Source: Ustulina deusta (taxonomy: Eukaryota > Ascomycota > Sordariomycetes > Xylariales > Xylariaceae). From it: DNA of 64,000 nt. This document shows, piece after piece, positions 35,227 to 48,926 of the stretch; position 1 is the stretch's first letter; each line of letters begins with the position of its first letter. A program made the position numbers and the translations under genes. The notes under the pieces are model-generated. The model had not been told where the DNA came from, searched no databases, and saw only the letters and a list, made by a program, of their open reading frames with translations. The stretch lies in contig JAJNNX010000012.1 in assembly GCA_023159155.1 (NCBI GenBank), positions 744,001-808,000 on the forward strand, given 5' to 3'.

Positions 35227-38200
35227 GACTTGAAATCTATCGCGATTGCCGCGAAGAAAACAGTTCATGTATCAGGTACAAAATGCCACACCCGTGTGGC
35301 ATGTCCGATAGTACCAGGACAAAGGAGGCAGGTAAGACGACCCAACCGAGTGATTCGGAAGACCGTATATTACCTAAGTCTATAGGTAACCGACGCAATC
35401 GGTGCCCGAAACTCGGCAAGAGGAAGGGCCTTTCTGCGCCAACGTGGACACGGCGTTAGGTTCGAATATGGCCCTCGCGGCAGTCACGCGAAGATCACCA
35501 GAGGACATTCAAAATGCTAGTTGCAGCCGGTGAGAGCAGCATGCGTCCCGTACTATAGGAGATGGGAAGCGAGTATCTGTGGCTCGCACGACGCCGCGGG
35601 ACGATAGCACACAGAAAAGAAACAGAATCTTATGCAGTCTGCATCGTCTATGAGCCTCCAACCACCCCTACACGTCTCACATTTCCCCCGCGACGTCACC
35701 TCACCACCACAGTGCAAGACCAATTCCCGGAACCACACCGAAAAAAAGCCTCCAACGGCCAATAGAACCGCCACACACCACTTCGGCCTGTCCTTTTTTG
35801 CCAAACCTGAATACCGGTTTCCCTCCCGCCAGCGAGATACGACAGATGCGAAACCAAAGTTAGGTGACGTAGGTATGTAGGTATGTCTGTATGTATGTAC
35901 GGATATAGGTAGCTAGGTAGCACTCCGCCACACCCATGACTCACGCATCCAAACCCCAAACGGGAATCTGTCCTCCGAGTTAGATCAAGTCAAGTCAGAT
36001 CATGTACAAGGGCACCATATCTAGACAGATAGATGGGTAGTATAGGGTGGGCATCCCGTCACGCGCCGGGTGTTACCCGACGGATCCGGGATTCCAACCC
36101 TCCTTTCCCTTGCGCTCCCCTTTCCATCTCCCAACCCAACCACGTCCCACCCCACCCAACTTTCCGCACCGGGATGGTCACATGGCCGGCCGTGAAGATG
36201 AGGGTGGGGCGCAGCGGGCTATATCGTGCGCGCGACGCGTACGTGATGAGTGTTCTATATTATTTTCTTCTTCTTCTTCTTCTTCCCTCCCTCTCTCACC
36301 ATCATTGATTATTAATTGGTGGCATGGCTATTTCAGTATGTTAACTGTGGGTTCTTAAGGGGGCTCATTATCCACCTACCACTACCTCTTGTCAGTAGAA
36401 AAGGAAACAATCGCATGGATATCCTTGTCGAAGTTCATCGCAGAACAGGATTCATCGTCTTCGTTGCAAAGTGCGGGAGTTTGACTGGGTACGCAGTATC
36501 AGGTAAAGCAGTGAAACATGTTTACCTATGGAAGTGAAAGAAGACAACGGTTGAAGCCAAGTTTCACAAGTAATAACACCTGTTCGGTCTTAGCCATGCG
36601 ATGGTTCTCTGTGCAATAGTCAAGACTTCCTTCCCGTGTACTTAGTATGAAAGCTGTAAGCTCAAGGTTCAGCTTGGCAGCACGGGGTATCAAGAAACTC
36701 CAAAGAGCTGCACAATAAACAGCCAGACCTGCCCCTCTCCGTTGTTGGCGAATGAACGTAACCCGATGATGTCATAAAAGAGGACCGATCTCGCCGAGTT
36801 TAGGTACTCGAAGACGACGCCCACGTTTAAGGGGCTTAAGTGGTTGTCACACCTGCAGTGGTAATTCCATGATAACCAGTGGACCCATGCCCTTAATAGC
36901 GAAATATCCGACTTGGTGAGTACTTTAGCCACCTGTTTGTTCCCTGCTGGTATGTCGATTGGTATACTGCATAGAAGAGACTCGGATTATGCGGCAACTA
37001 TCTACAATGCAACAAGACTGTGGGCCGTCAATAACTTTCAAGATTACGAGAGCGGACGAAATCTGGCTGCGTTACCTCAACTAGGAGAGGAGTGTGGATG
37101 CTTGCGTAAGTGGGTTGCAGGCCAGCCCGCATGAAGCCATACTGTGGGGTACGGCAGAAGAGTGGCATGGGTATAAGCGACTCAGATCATGGTAGGTGGA
37201 GGCGAGGAGGATGAGTGCCTAGGTAGTGTAATAGAGGGGATATTGTGGATATTTACAGTAACCTATCGAGTGCCAGGTTTGTGACTTGGAAGATCCAGAC
37301 CATTTGCACGCCACTGAAACGGGTAAAGGTAAGGCGTGAGCTTGGATTGAAGTGGGCAGGCTATCCAAACGTCGGCGGTCGTCATGAGATATACCTACTA
37401 GCGGTTGGAACTAAGACTACTTGGACGGGAAACCCACACATGAATCCCTTGATAGCAGGACATTCGGGTATCGTTCTGCTCGCATCTAAAGTCCGATAGA
37501 ATGCTCATGGAAACGGGATTTATCGGGGGCAAGTTGAAGCTTAATTGAACTTCGCCAAGCTGGTGACAAATACAGTGAAATCCAACATCATGAACTTGTC
37601 AGTGGTACGGGATTTTGATGTGCCCGACTTCCGCTCGGGTGAGTAACTTGTTTATTATTCCTTAGCGCCAGTTATGAGTCATTCCAGTGGTCTTCGTTAT
37701 TGTCAAACGGCAACAATCTCAGGAAAGATAACGAGGCAGTATGTGATAGGCATAACTGCTTGGCGGTGAGGGTGTTTAGGCGAGACGCTATTGAGAATAG
37801 AGGGTGTGTAGGGTAGGTAGCCTAAGATCACGAGAATTGAAGAAAGACCGGCTATGAGCGAAGACCGCTCTAGCGTGCGCGGCTGATGGCCATATTCTCA
37901 TGTTGTATTAAAACTTGAAGGAAACGGCGTCCCTTAGTGAAGTGTGAGTGGGATACGTCCTGCCCGATACCTACCTCATAGTGGTCTTTAGGAATCCATA
38001 CCTGAGTGGCGAAACACCGATGGAGACATTTCGAAACAACCGAGTGTAATTATTTTTGGAATACTATGATGTCAGCCGTGTGGAGATACAGACATCAAGG
38101 AGAGAAGTTAGACTTAGTAGCATACCTGCCATTCTTCATCACTCACGAAACCAGTGCCCTCGTTTCTTTAAGTCCTTTCTTCTTTAGAGGAGCTGGAATG

Positions 38201-41200
38201 TGCTTTGAAATGTAAATTTTTTGTTCTGAGGGTTAAGTGCATGGATTAGTCGACGGTGGCGGGCTAATACAGAGCGATTTTCAGTTGAAATGGAGTATCT
38301 GATCGCGGAGTGGGAAGAAGTTGCTCACCTCTTCGTGTCGGGCCTAGGTTGGTTGGATCAGAAGACGTGAAGGGAGCTGCAAGGCAACCCTTTCGGCGAG
38401 ATGTGAGTGGAGATGACCAGAAAGGCTGCAAGAGGGTGTTACAGCTATTGAAATCAGCACCATATTGTTGATATGTATCAGCAGCGTAGGGAGGGCTCTG
38501 GTGTCAACAGTTGGCGCCCAGACCGTAACACCAATACAGTTGGATGGACGGAAATAATACACCGGCAACCTGGGCTTTTCGAAAAGCTTTCGCGTCTGGT
38601 TCGCCTTCAAGCTGAGCAGCCACCTCGTGTTGCTCGTGCAAAGTGATCCATGGATTTGGTATAGGGCTACCGTGTGCTTCCAGCAATGGGCTAGACCGAC
38701 CGCACCGAGCAGCGGCCATATTTCTGTGTCAAGATCCGGGTACTGATCCGGGCTAAGTAATGATGAACGCAGCAAGGCTTGAGGATCGAGAACGCCAAGC
38801 GCTCCGATCCGGAGGAGACGGGCAAATCTAGGCACACACCAAACGAGCCAAATACGCCAGGCAGAGACCAAAAGGACCTCCTCAAATCGCATTATAAGTG
38901 ATCCATGACGTTATCGGTACTTGAAGGCGATCAGTTCTAGCCTAGAGTCTAGAGGATGCAGGTAGCCGACACGAGGAGGACCGGGTGGACACAGCGATTG
39001 AGACTTGACTTGGCTACCGACATGACGCTGCCGGCACATCTCCCGCCATTTTCACGCCATCTCACAATGCAACCTCTATTCCGAGTCCGGTGACAGGATA
39101 ATCATGGGTCTGATGTGGACCGTATACTGTACACTACGAAGGAATGAGTGTTTTGTACAAGAATGGCGAGGGAGATTGGTATGAAGTGTGGTGTGAAGAG
39201 GCAAAGAGTGGAGAAGTAATGGGTTGACGTGAAAAATGGATAAGCAACTTGAGTATACGGTGGCTTCATAGTGGACTAGGTCGCGGCATGGGCCAATCAA
39301 AGCAAATGTGAAAGTTGTTAATCTTTCCTAAAAGGGACAGACGTTGTCAAGGAGTCGGCGCTAGCTGCCCTAAATAACCCAGCGCATGCTATCGATCAAC
39401 GGTGCAAGGACCGCGCCCATAATCAAGATCGAGGAACCTTAGAGAGTGTACATACACTGCCTGGATTGGACATATTGTTGCATCTACTACCTAAGTAGAA
39501 ACCCATGTCTGCGTGTCAATATAGAGTACCAGGATCGGTACCTGGTACAGATGTGCCTTTCGTTCCTTGCATCTAACAATATTGCTGTTCACCACACCAG
39601 ATTTACAGAATCCTAGATAAATAACCCAAGTCTTTTAGAGATGAGGGACCGAGGCAACCATTTGCGATAAATGTCCCGCCGAGCCTCCAACTACACGACT
39701 GCCACACCACGCCATACCCCAACCCATGCTTCATTTTCTCTTCAATTTGCACTCCCAAGCCCCTCCTTAGTCGGGAGAGTACATCGCTAGAAGTGATGGC
39801 AGCGATGAGGGATGAACAGGAACAGCAATAAACTGTGCAAAAGTTCCTCCGCAAGCCACACTAAAACGCCTGTGCCGCAATACTCCGGTTGCCGGCCTCT
39901 GGAATTTCTTGGCTGCACGGGTTATAACGGCTTGGTCAAGTATAGCTACCTACTATGGAGGTAGTTGTCAGACCACTCTTATCTGCATTGAAATAGGGTC
40001 TCGATGCAACAGCAAATACGCCAAGAACGGTATTCTCTTGTCAACTCAATATAAAATATATTTATCTTGAAGACAGAAGAAGTGCTTACCTCAGCTTCCC
40101 ATTGCTTGTTTCGTCGAAGTGCATCACGGTCGTCAACCACATTCTCCGACAGGGGTAGGCTCAGCTGTTCCCCTCCATCCCATGATCGAATCCGTGGGGG
40201 TGGCGCACAAGCTTAGACTTTGTTCGCTCGAGACGACCTAGGCGATAGGAATTCCAGTTTGGCAATTTGGGTTTTTTGTTACCATTGCTTAGGCATCTCG
40301 TTGAATCTTTCCTGCCTTTCGCAACGCCACTCTCTCATTCGGGTGTGTGATGTTGCTTCTTTCGCGAAGATATTCCCTGCATTCTCATTACTGTCGTATC
40401 CGGCTAAAAGTATGTGTACATCGCTTGTCAATTTTAGACTTGTCAGATATCACAATCTTCGGCTCACTGATGCATATGGTATGATACTTGTACAGACGTA
40501 GGATTGTCAATGACCCCATATTCTAATATGTTTGAATCTTACTGCCATGAGTATAATACATCTAAGTATTAAAAAATAATAAACGGCATTCTGGTCGGCA
40601 AAGAGATGTTTTTATCATCACTGTAAGTAGAGTCATTTAAATACTGACACTTCGGAACACCAGAGTGCGGTGTTAGTTTTGGGGTAACTAGAAATTAGAA
40701 ACCATATTTTCTCTATACCTAGCCGTTCCCAAGTAAAACTCACGATGGATTTAACTGCCCCTCTCCCCACATTTCAAGGTTATTTCTCTTTCCGTCGAAC
40801 TACACCTATCGTTCTCTTATCCATTGGCTGGTTATGTAGTACAGTACTATGCTTCGTCCAACCATTCAGAGTCGGCTATCGACACTCTCACCCCGGGAAT
40901 CAAATTGCTTGAAATAGATCGTGTTGTTCCAATTGGATACTGTGAACTAGGCTCGATCGTGAATGGTGATCGTCAGGTTCGCGCTGTCTTAGGCAGATGG
41001 ATCGATCACCTAACCCAGATCTTAAAAGTCTGTGCCCAAAGTCCGGACCGGAAGCCATATCCACTCCAACACAGGCCAGAGATGTCTGTAGGCAGGGAAT
41101 AAGAACTCCTGGTATACATGGCGAGTAGATAGGTAGGTATATTAAAATCTGCACAATAGCCTCTTCCGATTCATCAAGACCAGGCGCATGCACAGGTAGT

Positions 41201-43189
41201 CAAGGCAATATGCGCTATCCCTGTACGATTGGCTGCCTAAGAAGTACCTACCTACTGTAACCCCTTGAGCATCTGGCACGGTTCAGTCGAGATCGCCATT
41301 TGCTTATTTGATTTCACAGCACAAGCGAAGCCCTCACCGAGAAGTCCACCACACCTGGAGACCTACAGTAGGTAGGCAACTTACGACACAAAAGAGCGGG
41401 ACCCAGCGCTAGCTTGTGATGATCCCAAATAACATGGATCGGATTCGTCCGCAATGAGGATCGGGTTGCAACGGATGACCTGAGTCATCTTAACATTCAC
41501 GTTCCGCGTTCCGAGCTCCTCGCGTGTTCTTGAAGATAAATGTGTCTCAGAGCAGTCATGGTGACAAAGGATGCATACCAAAAAATAAAAATAAGAAAAA
41601 TAACGGGCTGTGGCGGCGGGCGTGGAGGTTCATAGAAATAAAGAGGGTGGTCGGACATTGAAGGACACGAGAGTACAGCTACTCTAAGATCGACCCTCCA
41701 CAGGGTTACATGGCGCCCAAAGTGCCACCGGCCCACATGCATATGACCAGCCGTCCACACAGCAAGTTGACGTTTGTGATGCTGTTGCCAGGGTCATCCG
41801 TCCAAACATATTAAATTCCCGAGTGCGCCGAAAGCTATCCCGTTGAGGGTTGAAGCAGGCGATCGAATGCATTGTCTTGCAGATGTGAGGCCTGTACTGC
41901 ATATCATATTGCGAGCGGGACTCACAGTATATCATACAGAGAGCCAAGCTCTTCCTAGCCTGATTCTAGCCAACCCGGAAGCATGCATCCTGCCTAAGAA
42001 ACCAGAAAAATCAAGAAGTCGTAGTGTAGATAATGAAAAGGCGCTTGGATTTCAGAGCAGTACGTTAGGAACCCTTGGTCCCCAGTAGTGTTAAGCTAGC
42101 GCAACGTTCCAGAATTTAGTTCTGACATTGAAGACACAGCATCTTGTACACCGCCTGCACCAACATGGGACTAAGACTTAAACCTTGTCTCCAGGCTCAG
42201 TGCACGAGATTAACCGAGGGAGTACGACGAGAGGATTATTCATCTGGGTATCTTTATCAACACAGCCCCTCAGCTGGCGAATACTTCCAGGGAGCCAGTC
42301 AGTCAGGTCAGCCTGTGCCAGGTCAGTCTGTGTTACACGTAGTAAGAGTGACATGTACCGGCATACTCGTTGAGGCATCTCGGTGAAGTCAGGCGAATAA
42401 TAACAGGCTCCCACCTATACATTCCCACCTCACGGCACTTTACATAGGACAGTAGGGGCACAGGCGGCCTTGACATTTCTGCCTTGACTCTTCGCGAACC
42501 CTTCACCCTCTGAGGTTAAAACGTCACTTTTTCTCGCCGGCAACCCTTCCCAACTCGCCCTCCTACACCAAGCTGTCCGATCAGTTTCCGCTTCTGGCAT
42601 CTTAGATGCACTCGGCCCGTCTCGTTGCGCGTCTTAGTCTCAAACCAAGCACCCGGCTCGTATAGGCGTACCTAGGCCGAGTCGTCCAAATGCAAAAGTG
42701 ACCTCTGCCCCCCGTTATACTATACTAGACTAGATAGTAGGTATGTAGCCAGTTGACACGCGCGAGGGCATCCTGCTCACACGGGCAAAGATACGCACTC
42801 CCCGTCATAGTGTCGTTCACTTCCCTCCACCACAAAAACCTGCAGAGACCTACATTACCCCAATGTGCCCCTGGTTGAGCGTCTAACCTGGATCCTTTGA
42901 TATTCTTGATCCGCCACATGTGCTATCCACCCCATGGTATCTGACAAAAGGGAACGATATCCGCCAAATACCGTAGCCCCCATACCTTATCTACTCTTAC
43001 GTCTTTATTTAACTTTCCACTCATCTCATATTAACCCTCCTCTTGACGTCTGACAACTTGTCACCGGAAATAAAGCCGCTGTCTCTGAGAGCCAGGAGTC
43101 GATCGTTTGAACCTCCCGATGAGCGGTTATTGCCATTGCTCGCTTGTCACCACTGAAGGACTAAAGAGACTGGGGCTATTCTCCAACCA

Positions 43190-43760
43190 CTGCAATTACC
43201 TACCAGTCTCGCGGAACTTGCCCACAGCGAACGTCTACATATGTAGGTAGACTAACAATACATAGTAGATGAGGACTTGGTGTAGGCTCCCTCAACACCC
43301 TATATTTGGCCCACGACGCTTTCAGGTACTGGAGATACCAATCTATATTTGACGGATACTAGCCAACTTGCCTCCTGAAAAGCACTGTCACTCTCTTGTC
43401 GAATCCCCTCCTCGCAACCTTCACGAGACCTACATACCACCCAAGGTTGCCTGCCCGTAGGTTTACCAGTACCTATCAGTACCTACGTTTTCTGGTACTG
43501 CGCAGCTGTGCAGAAGGACCTTGCCGCTGTAACTTAGGTACCTAGTCGGGGGTTACAGGCGCCCTACCTACCTACCTAGCAAGCAAGCCGACGGGCCTCA
43601 GTCCACTACGGGCCCAGGGACCTAAGAAGTAGGTACCCTCGAAGATACCTCAAAGGTACCTACTCCGCACGAAGGGCTATTCGCGACGAAGGTAGGTAGC
43701 ATCACAGTGCACCTGCAGCGGCAGTCGCAGCGGTACACTGTAGGTACCTGCTCAGCTGCG
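43190..43760. repeat. Cluster of TAGGTA/ACCTAC motifs
   Basis: About ten copies of GTAGGTA, TAGGTACC or TACCTACC within 570 bp, including a run of three tandem CTAC units at 43564-43578, directly upstream of the CCCH zinc-finger gene. Single copies of the same motif occur all over the window in non-coding sequence only. Whether it acts as a regulatory element is not known from sequence. Confidence 0.7.
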
Positions 43761-44063
43761 ATAGGAGATAAAACAACAAGTCACCCGAAAACCACAGAAT
43801 CGCAGGCAAAAAACAGTGGGCGCAAGCCAGCAGCCACCCAACCAATGCTCTCTACAGCTGTACTAACGGCCCCTCCCTCATCCCTCCTTCTTCACCACCG
43901 CCGCCGCCGCCGTTATCTCGATTCTCGCCTCCACGTTCACTCCTCCCACTTGCCTCCACGACACCCTCCGTCGCAACACCCGCAACCACACTCGCTGTCT
44001 CCCTCGTCGCCACTGCGGTTCGACCGCGCAGCCTCTCCCCCGAGCAGCCCGCCCACCACCACA

Positions 44064-46199
44064 ATGGGTGACTATCGCCACATGAGGTCGGGCAGCCTGA
44101 ATATTCCCTCGCAAGGCGGTGCAGCAGCAGCAGGAGGAGGAGGACCAGCGGCTCCCGCTCCAGGCCCAGCTCACGGCCGCTTCGACGGCCCGCGCAGCCC
44201 CCCGAGTACGTCTCAACGCCGGGCTGGAGAGAGATATCCTCCTCCATCTCCAATGTGGCCAGATGCTAATGGTCGGCGCGCTTCAATTGCAGATACATCG
44301 CACGTTCCCTGCAAGTTCTTCCGTCAAGGCGCCTGTCAGGCGGGCTCGGCTTGCCCCTTCAGCCACGATCTCGGTGCTGCCTCAGAAACGGTGTGCAAGT
44401 ACTTTGCCAAGGTACGCGACCTCAAACACTCACCCATGACAACTGCCCATCTGCCCCCTCTTTTCCCTTCTGCACTATCCCTCGCCCCTCTCCGTCTCCG
44501 TCTCCGTCTCTCTCTTGGGCTTCAACCCCGTCTCTGTGGCTGCCCCTATCCTTGTCCCTCCCCCTGTCGCTCGCCCTCGGCTGCCTTCCTCGCTCTCGTG
44601 TAGCACAACAACGTAGGGGCCGAGCGCCCGCGACGGCGCTTGGATGAGACATGGCGTTTCTTATACACTACCGACTAACGTTGGTGAAACAAAATACAGG
44701 GCAACTGCAAATTCGGCCCGAAATGTGCCAACGTCCACGTTCTCGCCGACGGTCGACGCATCAATTATAGCAAAAATGGCATCTCCATAGGACAGCCGCT
44801 TCATTTAGGCAATCGCATCAGCCCCACCGCCTACAACAACTCGAATAGCGCCCTCACCAATTCCTTCATGCGCGCCGATGCTGCCGCTCCCTACGGCCCT
44901 TACGGGTATCCTATCCCTCCTGGCGATTCCTTTCAAACCATCGACCGCCGCCCGAGTTTCGAGAACGTGCCTGTGATCGATACCACCTATTCGCACACGA
45001 GCTCTGGCTATGGCTCTCCTCGCGATGAAGACTCCACGCGGCTGGGTTTGGGCTTGTCACCAGTTACTGCCGGGGGCCTCTCAGTGCTCGATGCGCCGTT
45101 ACCCGCCTCATTCGACTCTAACGGCATTTCCAACGCAGCCAGGTTCCCCGCTGGACCCTGGCCCTCTTCTGTTCCCTCCCAATTTGGTCTCGACTCGCCC
45201 TCCCCGTCATTAAATGCCGCCAAGGACTCCCGCACCTCTGAAGCCCTGAAGCTGCTGCATCATTCTGCTTTTGGCAGCAATGACCGCCTTTCTTCCACAA
45301 TTACTGGCTCTTCACCGCCAACTCAACCCTCTGATGAATATTACGGCCGGAGACAGATGCACTCGAGTCGCTATGCTAGGCCCAAACTGCTCAGTAGCAG
45401 CGCCCCGCGCGTAATCTCTGGTGCGATTGATCGTGATTGGGAGTCCGAGTTCCCCTTCTCGGAGGAGGATTATGTGCCCGACAACCTGAAAGACCTTTTG
45501 ACGCCCGCCGAGAAAGCTCGTCGCGGTTCTCGTGCTGCTGACGATGATATGAATGGTCACAGAGGGAATGGCTCATCTCCTAGTATTATCGGCATGAGTG
45601 GGACTGGGACACCCAATGCGGAGTCGACCTCCAAGTTTGGTAGTCCGCTCGCATCGAGCCCGAGTCGCTGGGGTCCCCTGTTCCAGCGCCAACATGAGGA
45701 GCAAGAGGCCAAAAAGCATGCCGTAGGGGCAAGCGCCGGCGCTTTTGGGCACATCGGGAGTCCTCTACGCCAGTCAAGCCTGAGTGCCGATGTGATGAGA
45801 TCACGTGTTGCCAGCCGATCTGGTAGTCTGGAGGGGCTCAGTGATCAGCTACAGCGCACCCGCATTGACGGGAATGGAAGCGGAGGTGAATCACCCTTGT
45901 TGCACCCACACGCACATATCCCGAGACCGAGCGGACGTAATGGCGAGCGACATGTTAGCAGCGGTTCCATCAGTTCCAGTGCACGGTACACGACACCCAT
46001 CGGTGAGGAAGATGGCGAGTTCGTTTTCAAGATGGACGAAGATGGCGAAAGAGATAGCACGATACGGGCCAGAAAGCGAACCTCGGGGGTTGGCACCATC
46101 CTAGGGTCTTGGGGTCCCAGTTACGCCAGTACAGTTTCCGTCGGCGGAAAAAAGGATGACGGCTCCTCTAGGGTTGTGGACAGTGTTGGTGGCCGTTGA
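44064..46199 (+). CDS. CCCH zinc-finger protein, two fingers, second one split by an intron
   Basis: Exons 44064..44411 and 44700..46199 encode 615 aa. The intron is 288 nt, with a GTACGC donor, a CTAAC branch site near 44673 and a CAG acceptor, phase 0. Finger 1 (about residues 81-100) has C-x7-C-x5-C-x3-H spacing (CKFFRQGAC, then CPFSH). Finger 2 begins CKYFAK in exon 1 and is completed in exon 2 by GNCKFGPKC then NVH, again C-x7-C-x5-C-x3-H. Tandem CCCH fingers usually bind RNA; similar fungal proteins resemble yeast Lee1. The rest is long, Ser/Pro/Gly-rich and probably disordered, with one more ordered acidic block, SEFPFSEEDYVPDNLKDLLTP (about 45440-45500), that resembles conserved patches in fungal homologues. 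The frame is open upstream to 43707, but MGDYRHMRSGSLNIP looks like the natural start. Low-complexity CTCCGT repeats lie in the intron. Confidence 0.87.
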
Positions 46200-47284
46200 A
46201 ATGAACCAACCCTCTTGATCATCGGAACAACCTCGACACCCAACCAAGCGAGTGGACGCGACACTAGAAGCCCAAATTTTGAAGTTGGAAAGAGATGAGT
46301 TGGCGATACACTCGTGTCCAGTTCACGAGCTATGATTGACGCCTAGGCCACGAAAATGATAATCTTGGATGTCTATCCCATCGCGTTCCTCGATTGCTGG
46401 ACCATTTTTGCTGATGCCCCAACAACTATATCGCAAGGACGGAAAATGATGGTCGATCATAGAAGCATTGACACGTACGAAGACGCATTACCGGCATGGA
46501 AAAAGCAGCATCACGGCAAGGGAAGACGAGAGGTTGTAAGAGGAACAGGAGTTGGCTGGCAAAAACCATTCTTGTCATTTTTGAATCTTGTCTATACCAC
46601 CATCTGCCCTGACTTGGGCCTCTCTTGTATCATGCCGGAGATATGAACGGAGTTATGGAGTTTCTAAGGGTTTGCTACTTTTTTGTTTTGCATTCATTCA
46701 TCATTGGCATCGTAGCATTATAACAACATCGTAAACATGCTTCCTAGATGGACGGCTGGACAATCTCTGCTTTCTGAATCAGCTAGTACCAACCTCACCT
46801 GGCATGTCTCTCTGAACGAGCATGAATTATCATAATGACAAAGCAAATACATATATGTACGTACCTAGCCTTCGGAAATGAACATGAGTGAGTTGAGAGA
46901 TGAGTCACCAGACTCAGTCAGATTAATCTCTGATTTTCTGGTTGAACAGTACATGGTCATGTAGTACGTGTATTGCATTATTCGATTGGGCAACTAATAC
47001 ATCCGAAATATTGCTGGCTGCGTTCAGTTATACCATCTCACACTCCACGGTTGAGACTTGGAGTGCAAACTCGATAAGTCGTATGGGATGGTCCCCCAAA
47101 ATTATGACTAGCTACCACCGCCTGATGACTATGACCAAGCCAACTAACCATCACGGGTCACCGAGACACTTAAACCATAACCATGTATCCTCAGAAACCC
47201 AGTCAGTTTTACTCATTCCTTATCCCCTCTGAGTCACGCTCTCTGCCCCTAGGAATAATCCTATGTCCGTCTGTATCCGACCAC
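46200..47284. other. Convergent 3' spacer, CCCH gene / SatP gene
   Basis: Non-coding sequence between convergent genes; short frames only. Nothing else recognisable. Confidence 0.5.
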
Positions 47285-48926
47285 TTAATCCCCATGCGCC
47301 CGAGTCGGGACAGACGATGGAGCCGCCGCCGCAAGATCGACGTCGGTCCGCGGCCAGAAACGGCTCAGGTCGCCCACGGGTAGGTTTAGCGTAATGCGCA
47401 TCTCGCCCGCCATGATGATGAAAGTCATGTACCAGCCCAGTGTGGCAACTACGAAGAGGAGGGCGCCGCCAGCCTGCGTTTGATAAACGGGTTTTTTCGT
47501 GTCAGCGGTAAAACTTGGGCTGCCGGTAGACGAAGATGTAGTGAGAGGGGAGATGGAGACGAGGAGGGGAATAAGGGGGGCGAAAGGGCTGCTTTTACCT
47601 TTTGAAGATTGCCGGCAGTTTCGAAATCGCCTTCTGCTACCTTGAAATCTACCAGGGAGGAAAGTCAGTATTTTGACGCATCTTGACGTAAGGCCCATCA
47701 AAGTAGTAGCAAACATCCCAGTGGGCGTTGTTCTTCGGTGCTGTCGTCGCGCTTCTGGTTATTGCACTGCCTCTGTCTTACTGAGTAACCGCATTTCCTC
47801 GGGCCTACTCATCTAGGCCGAGGGAAATCTTTCTTTTTTTTTTTGTGTGAGACTCCAGACAGACTAGAGGGTACCACCCTTTCCCCCATCTCGCTTCCAA
47901 AATAAAATCGTTTTGATGAGGGAGAAAAGAAGCGCAAGAAATAGGAGATAAACTCACAAGCACCAGCCAATATCCAACAAGCCACACTAACGAGTCCGAA
48001 GATAAGTGCAAACACTGTGTTGATTTTAAGCGTGAAAATGAAGAATGTTAACAAGGCAAACCCCCAGACGAGGAGGTATAGGCCGACATCCGTATTGAAG
48101 GCGGGTGATGCCGTGCCGGTAGGGTCACCGCTTGTTGCGTAGGGGAGGGACAGGTTCAGCGTCGGTAGCTGGATGACGCCGAAGGAAAGCCAAAACACGG
48201 AGAAGAGACCCATCACCATCACTGTCGCGCTGGGGTTAGTGTTCTGAGATATGCCGCTGGGAATAGATCCTATCTCCTCTCCTTCTCCGCCTCTTTCTTT
48301 CTCTACCCGCTTGTGTGTGCATTCTCGCCTCGCCGCCCCCCCTCTGACGGCATCAAAATAGGGAGTACATCGCCATGGTGAAAGCCGGACACACGAACTC
48401 GGCTCTTGTGAGGCATAAATAGAAAAACTCACTCGGGAAGAAGTTTCCCATAATCCACTCAAAGACCATGGCGAATGTCAAAAGCAAGGGCCCTGTGAAG
48501 AAGAAGATGCCGACAACGGGTGCGAAGCCTTCGGAGCCGCCCCAACCCATCAGCACCATGGAGAACGTGAAGGTTGAGATGACGAATCCGACGAAGCCGA
48601 GTGCGGTGGGGTTAGCGAATCGCGAGTTAGATTCTCCTACTTTCGGCACGAGGTAGAGCTTTGGGTGCGATCATCAGCATATGAGCAGGATATCGTCGAT
48701 ATGTGTTGTTGAGTAGTACGGAAGTGAAGGAAGCTGCCGGCAACTGGGGATGACGATGTGAACCACGATTAAAGAACGAGGCAAATCGATTTGCGCATCA
48801 TCTTGAGAGATATGATAGGCGCAGCCTCACCTTTTCAAAGAGTTCGGGAGGCATCGTGACGGCGGTATCCGTTCGATGAAGCCCCTTCTCGACATCATGC
48901 CCGTTACTGATAGCAGAGTCCGCCAT
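47285..48926 (-). CDS. Acetate/succinate transporter, GPR1/FUN34/SatP family
   Basis: Exons on the minus strand: 48926..48831, 48658..about 48429, 48229..47958, 47648..47599 and 47473..47285, about 278 aa, matching this family of six-helix plasma-membrane acetate carriers (Ady2/AcpA). Visible features: a hydrophilic N-terminus MADSAISNGHDVEKG, the family-type FANPTALGFVGF motif at helix 1, six hydrophobic segments, WILAGAYFKVAEGDFETAGNLQKAGGALLFV formed across two introns, and MTFIIMAGEM near the last helix. Four of the five exon ends join cleanly (CTGAC branch sites before exons 4 and 5). The exon 2/3 junction does not: the strong GTGAGT donor at 48432 gives the wrong phase for the CAG acceptor at 48230, while the weak GTTTTT donor at 48428 gives the right one. 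A 13-residue insertion using an acceptor near 48267 is another option. The gene converges with the CCCH gene. Confidence 0.85.

Larger units (their letters stand above)
32880..44063. other. 11-kb gene-poor region
   Basis: I can support no gene here. The longest open frame (182 aa, minus strand, 38344-38892) resembles nothing, and the others are under 100 aa and overlap on both strands. The region holds an A12C10 run (34130-34151), a CT repeat (35196-35222), a TTC run near 36251-36284, a TATG/TAGG-rich stretch (35872-35918), and a small 15-bp imperfect tandem near 42305-42334. The right end (about 43190-43760) is packed with TAGGTA/TACCTAC copies and is probably the promoter of the CCCH gene. 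I recognised no transposase or reverse-transcriptase motif. Confidence 0.4.

Noticed and set aside
38344..38892. 182-aa open frame on the minus strand
   Set aside because: It has no recognisable motif, no plausible intron partners and an atypical composition. It is the longest frame in the gene-poor block but is probably chance.
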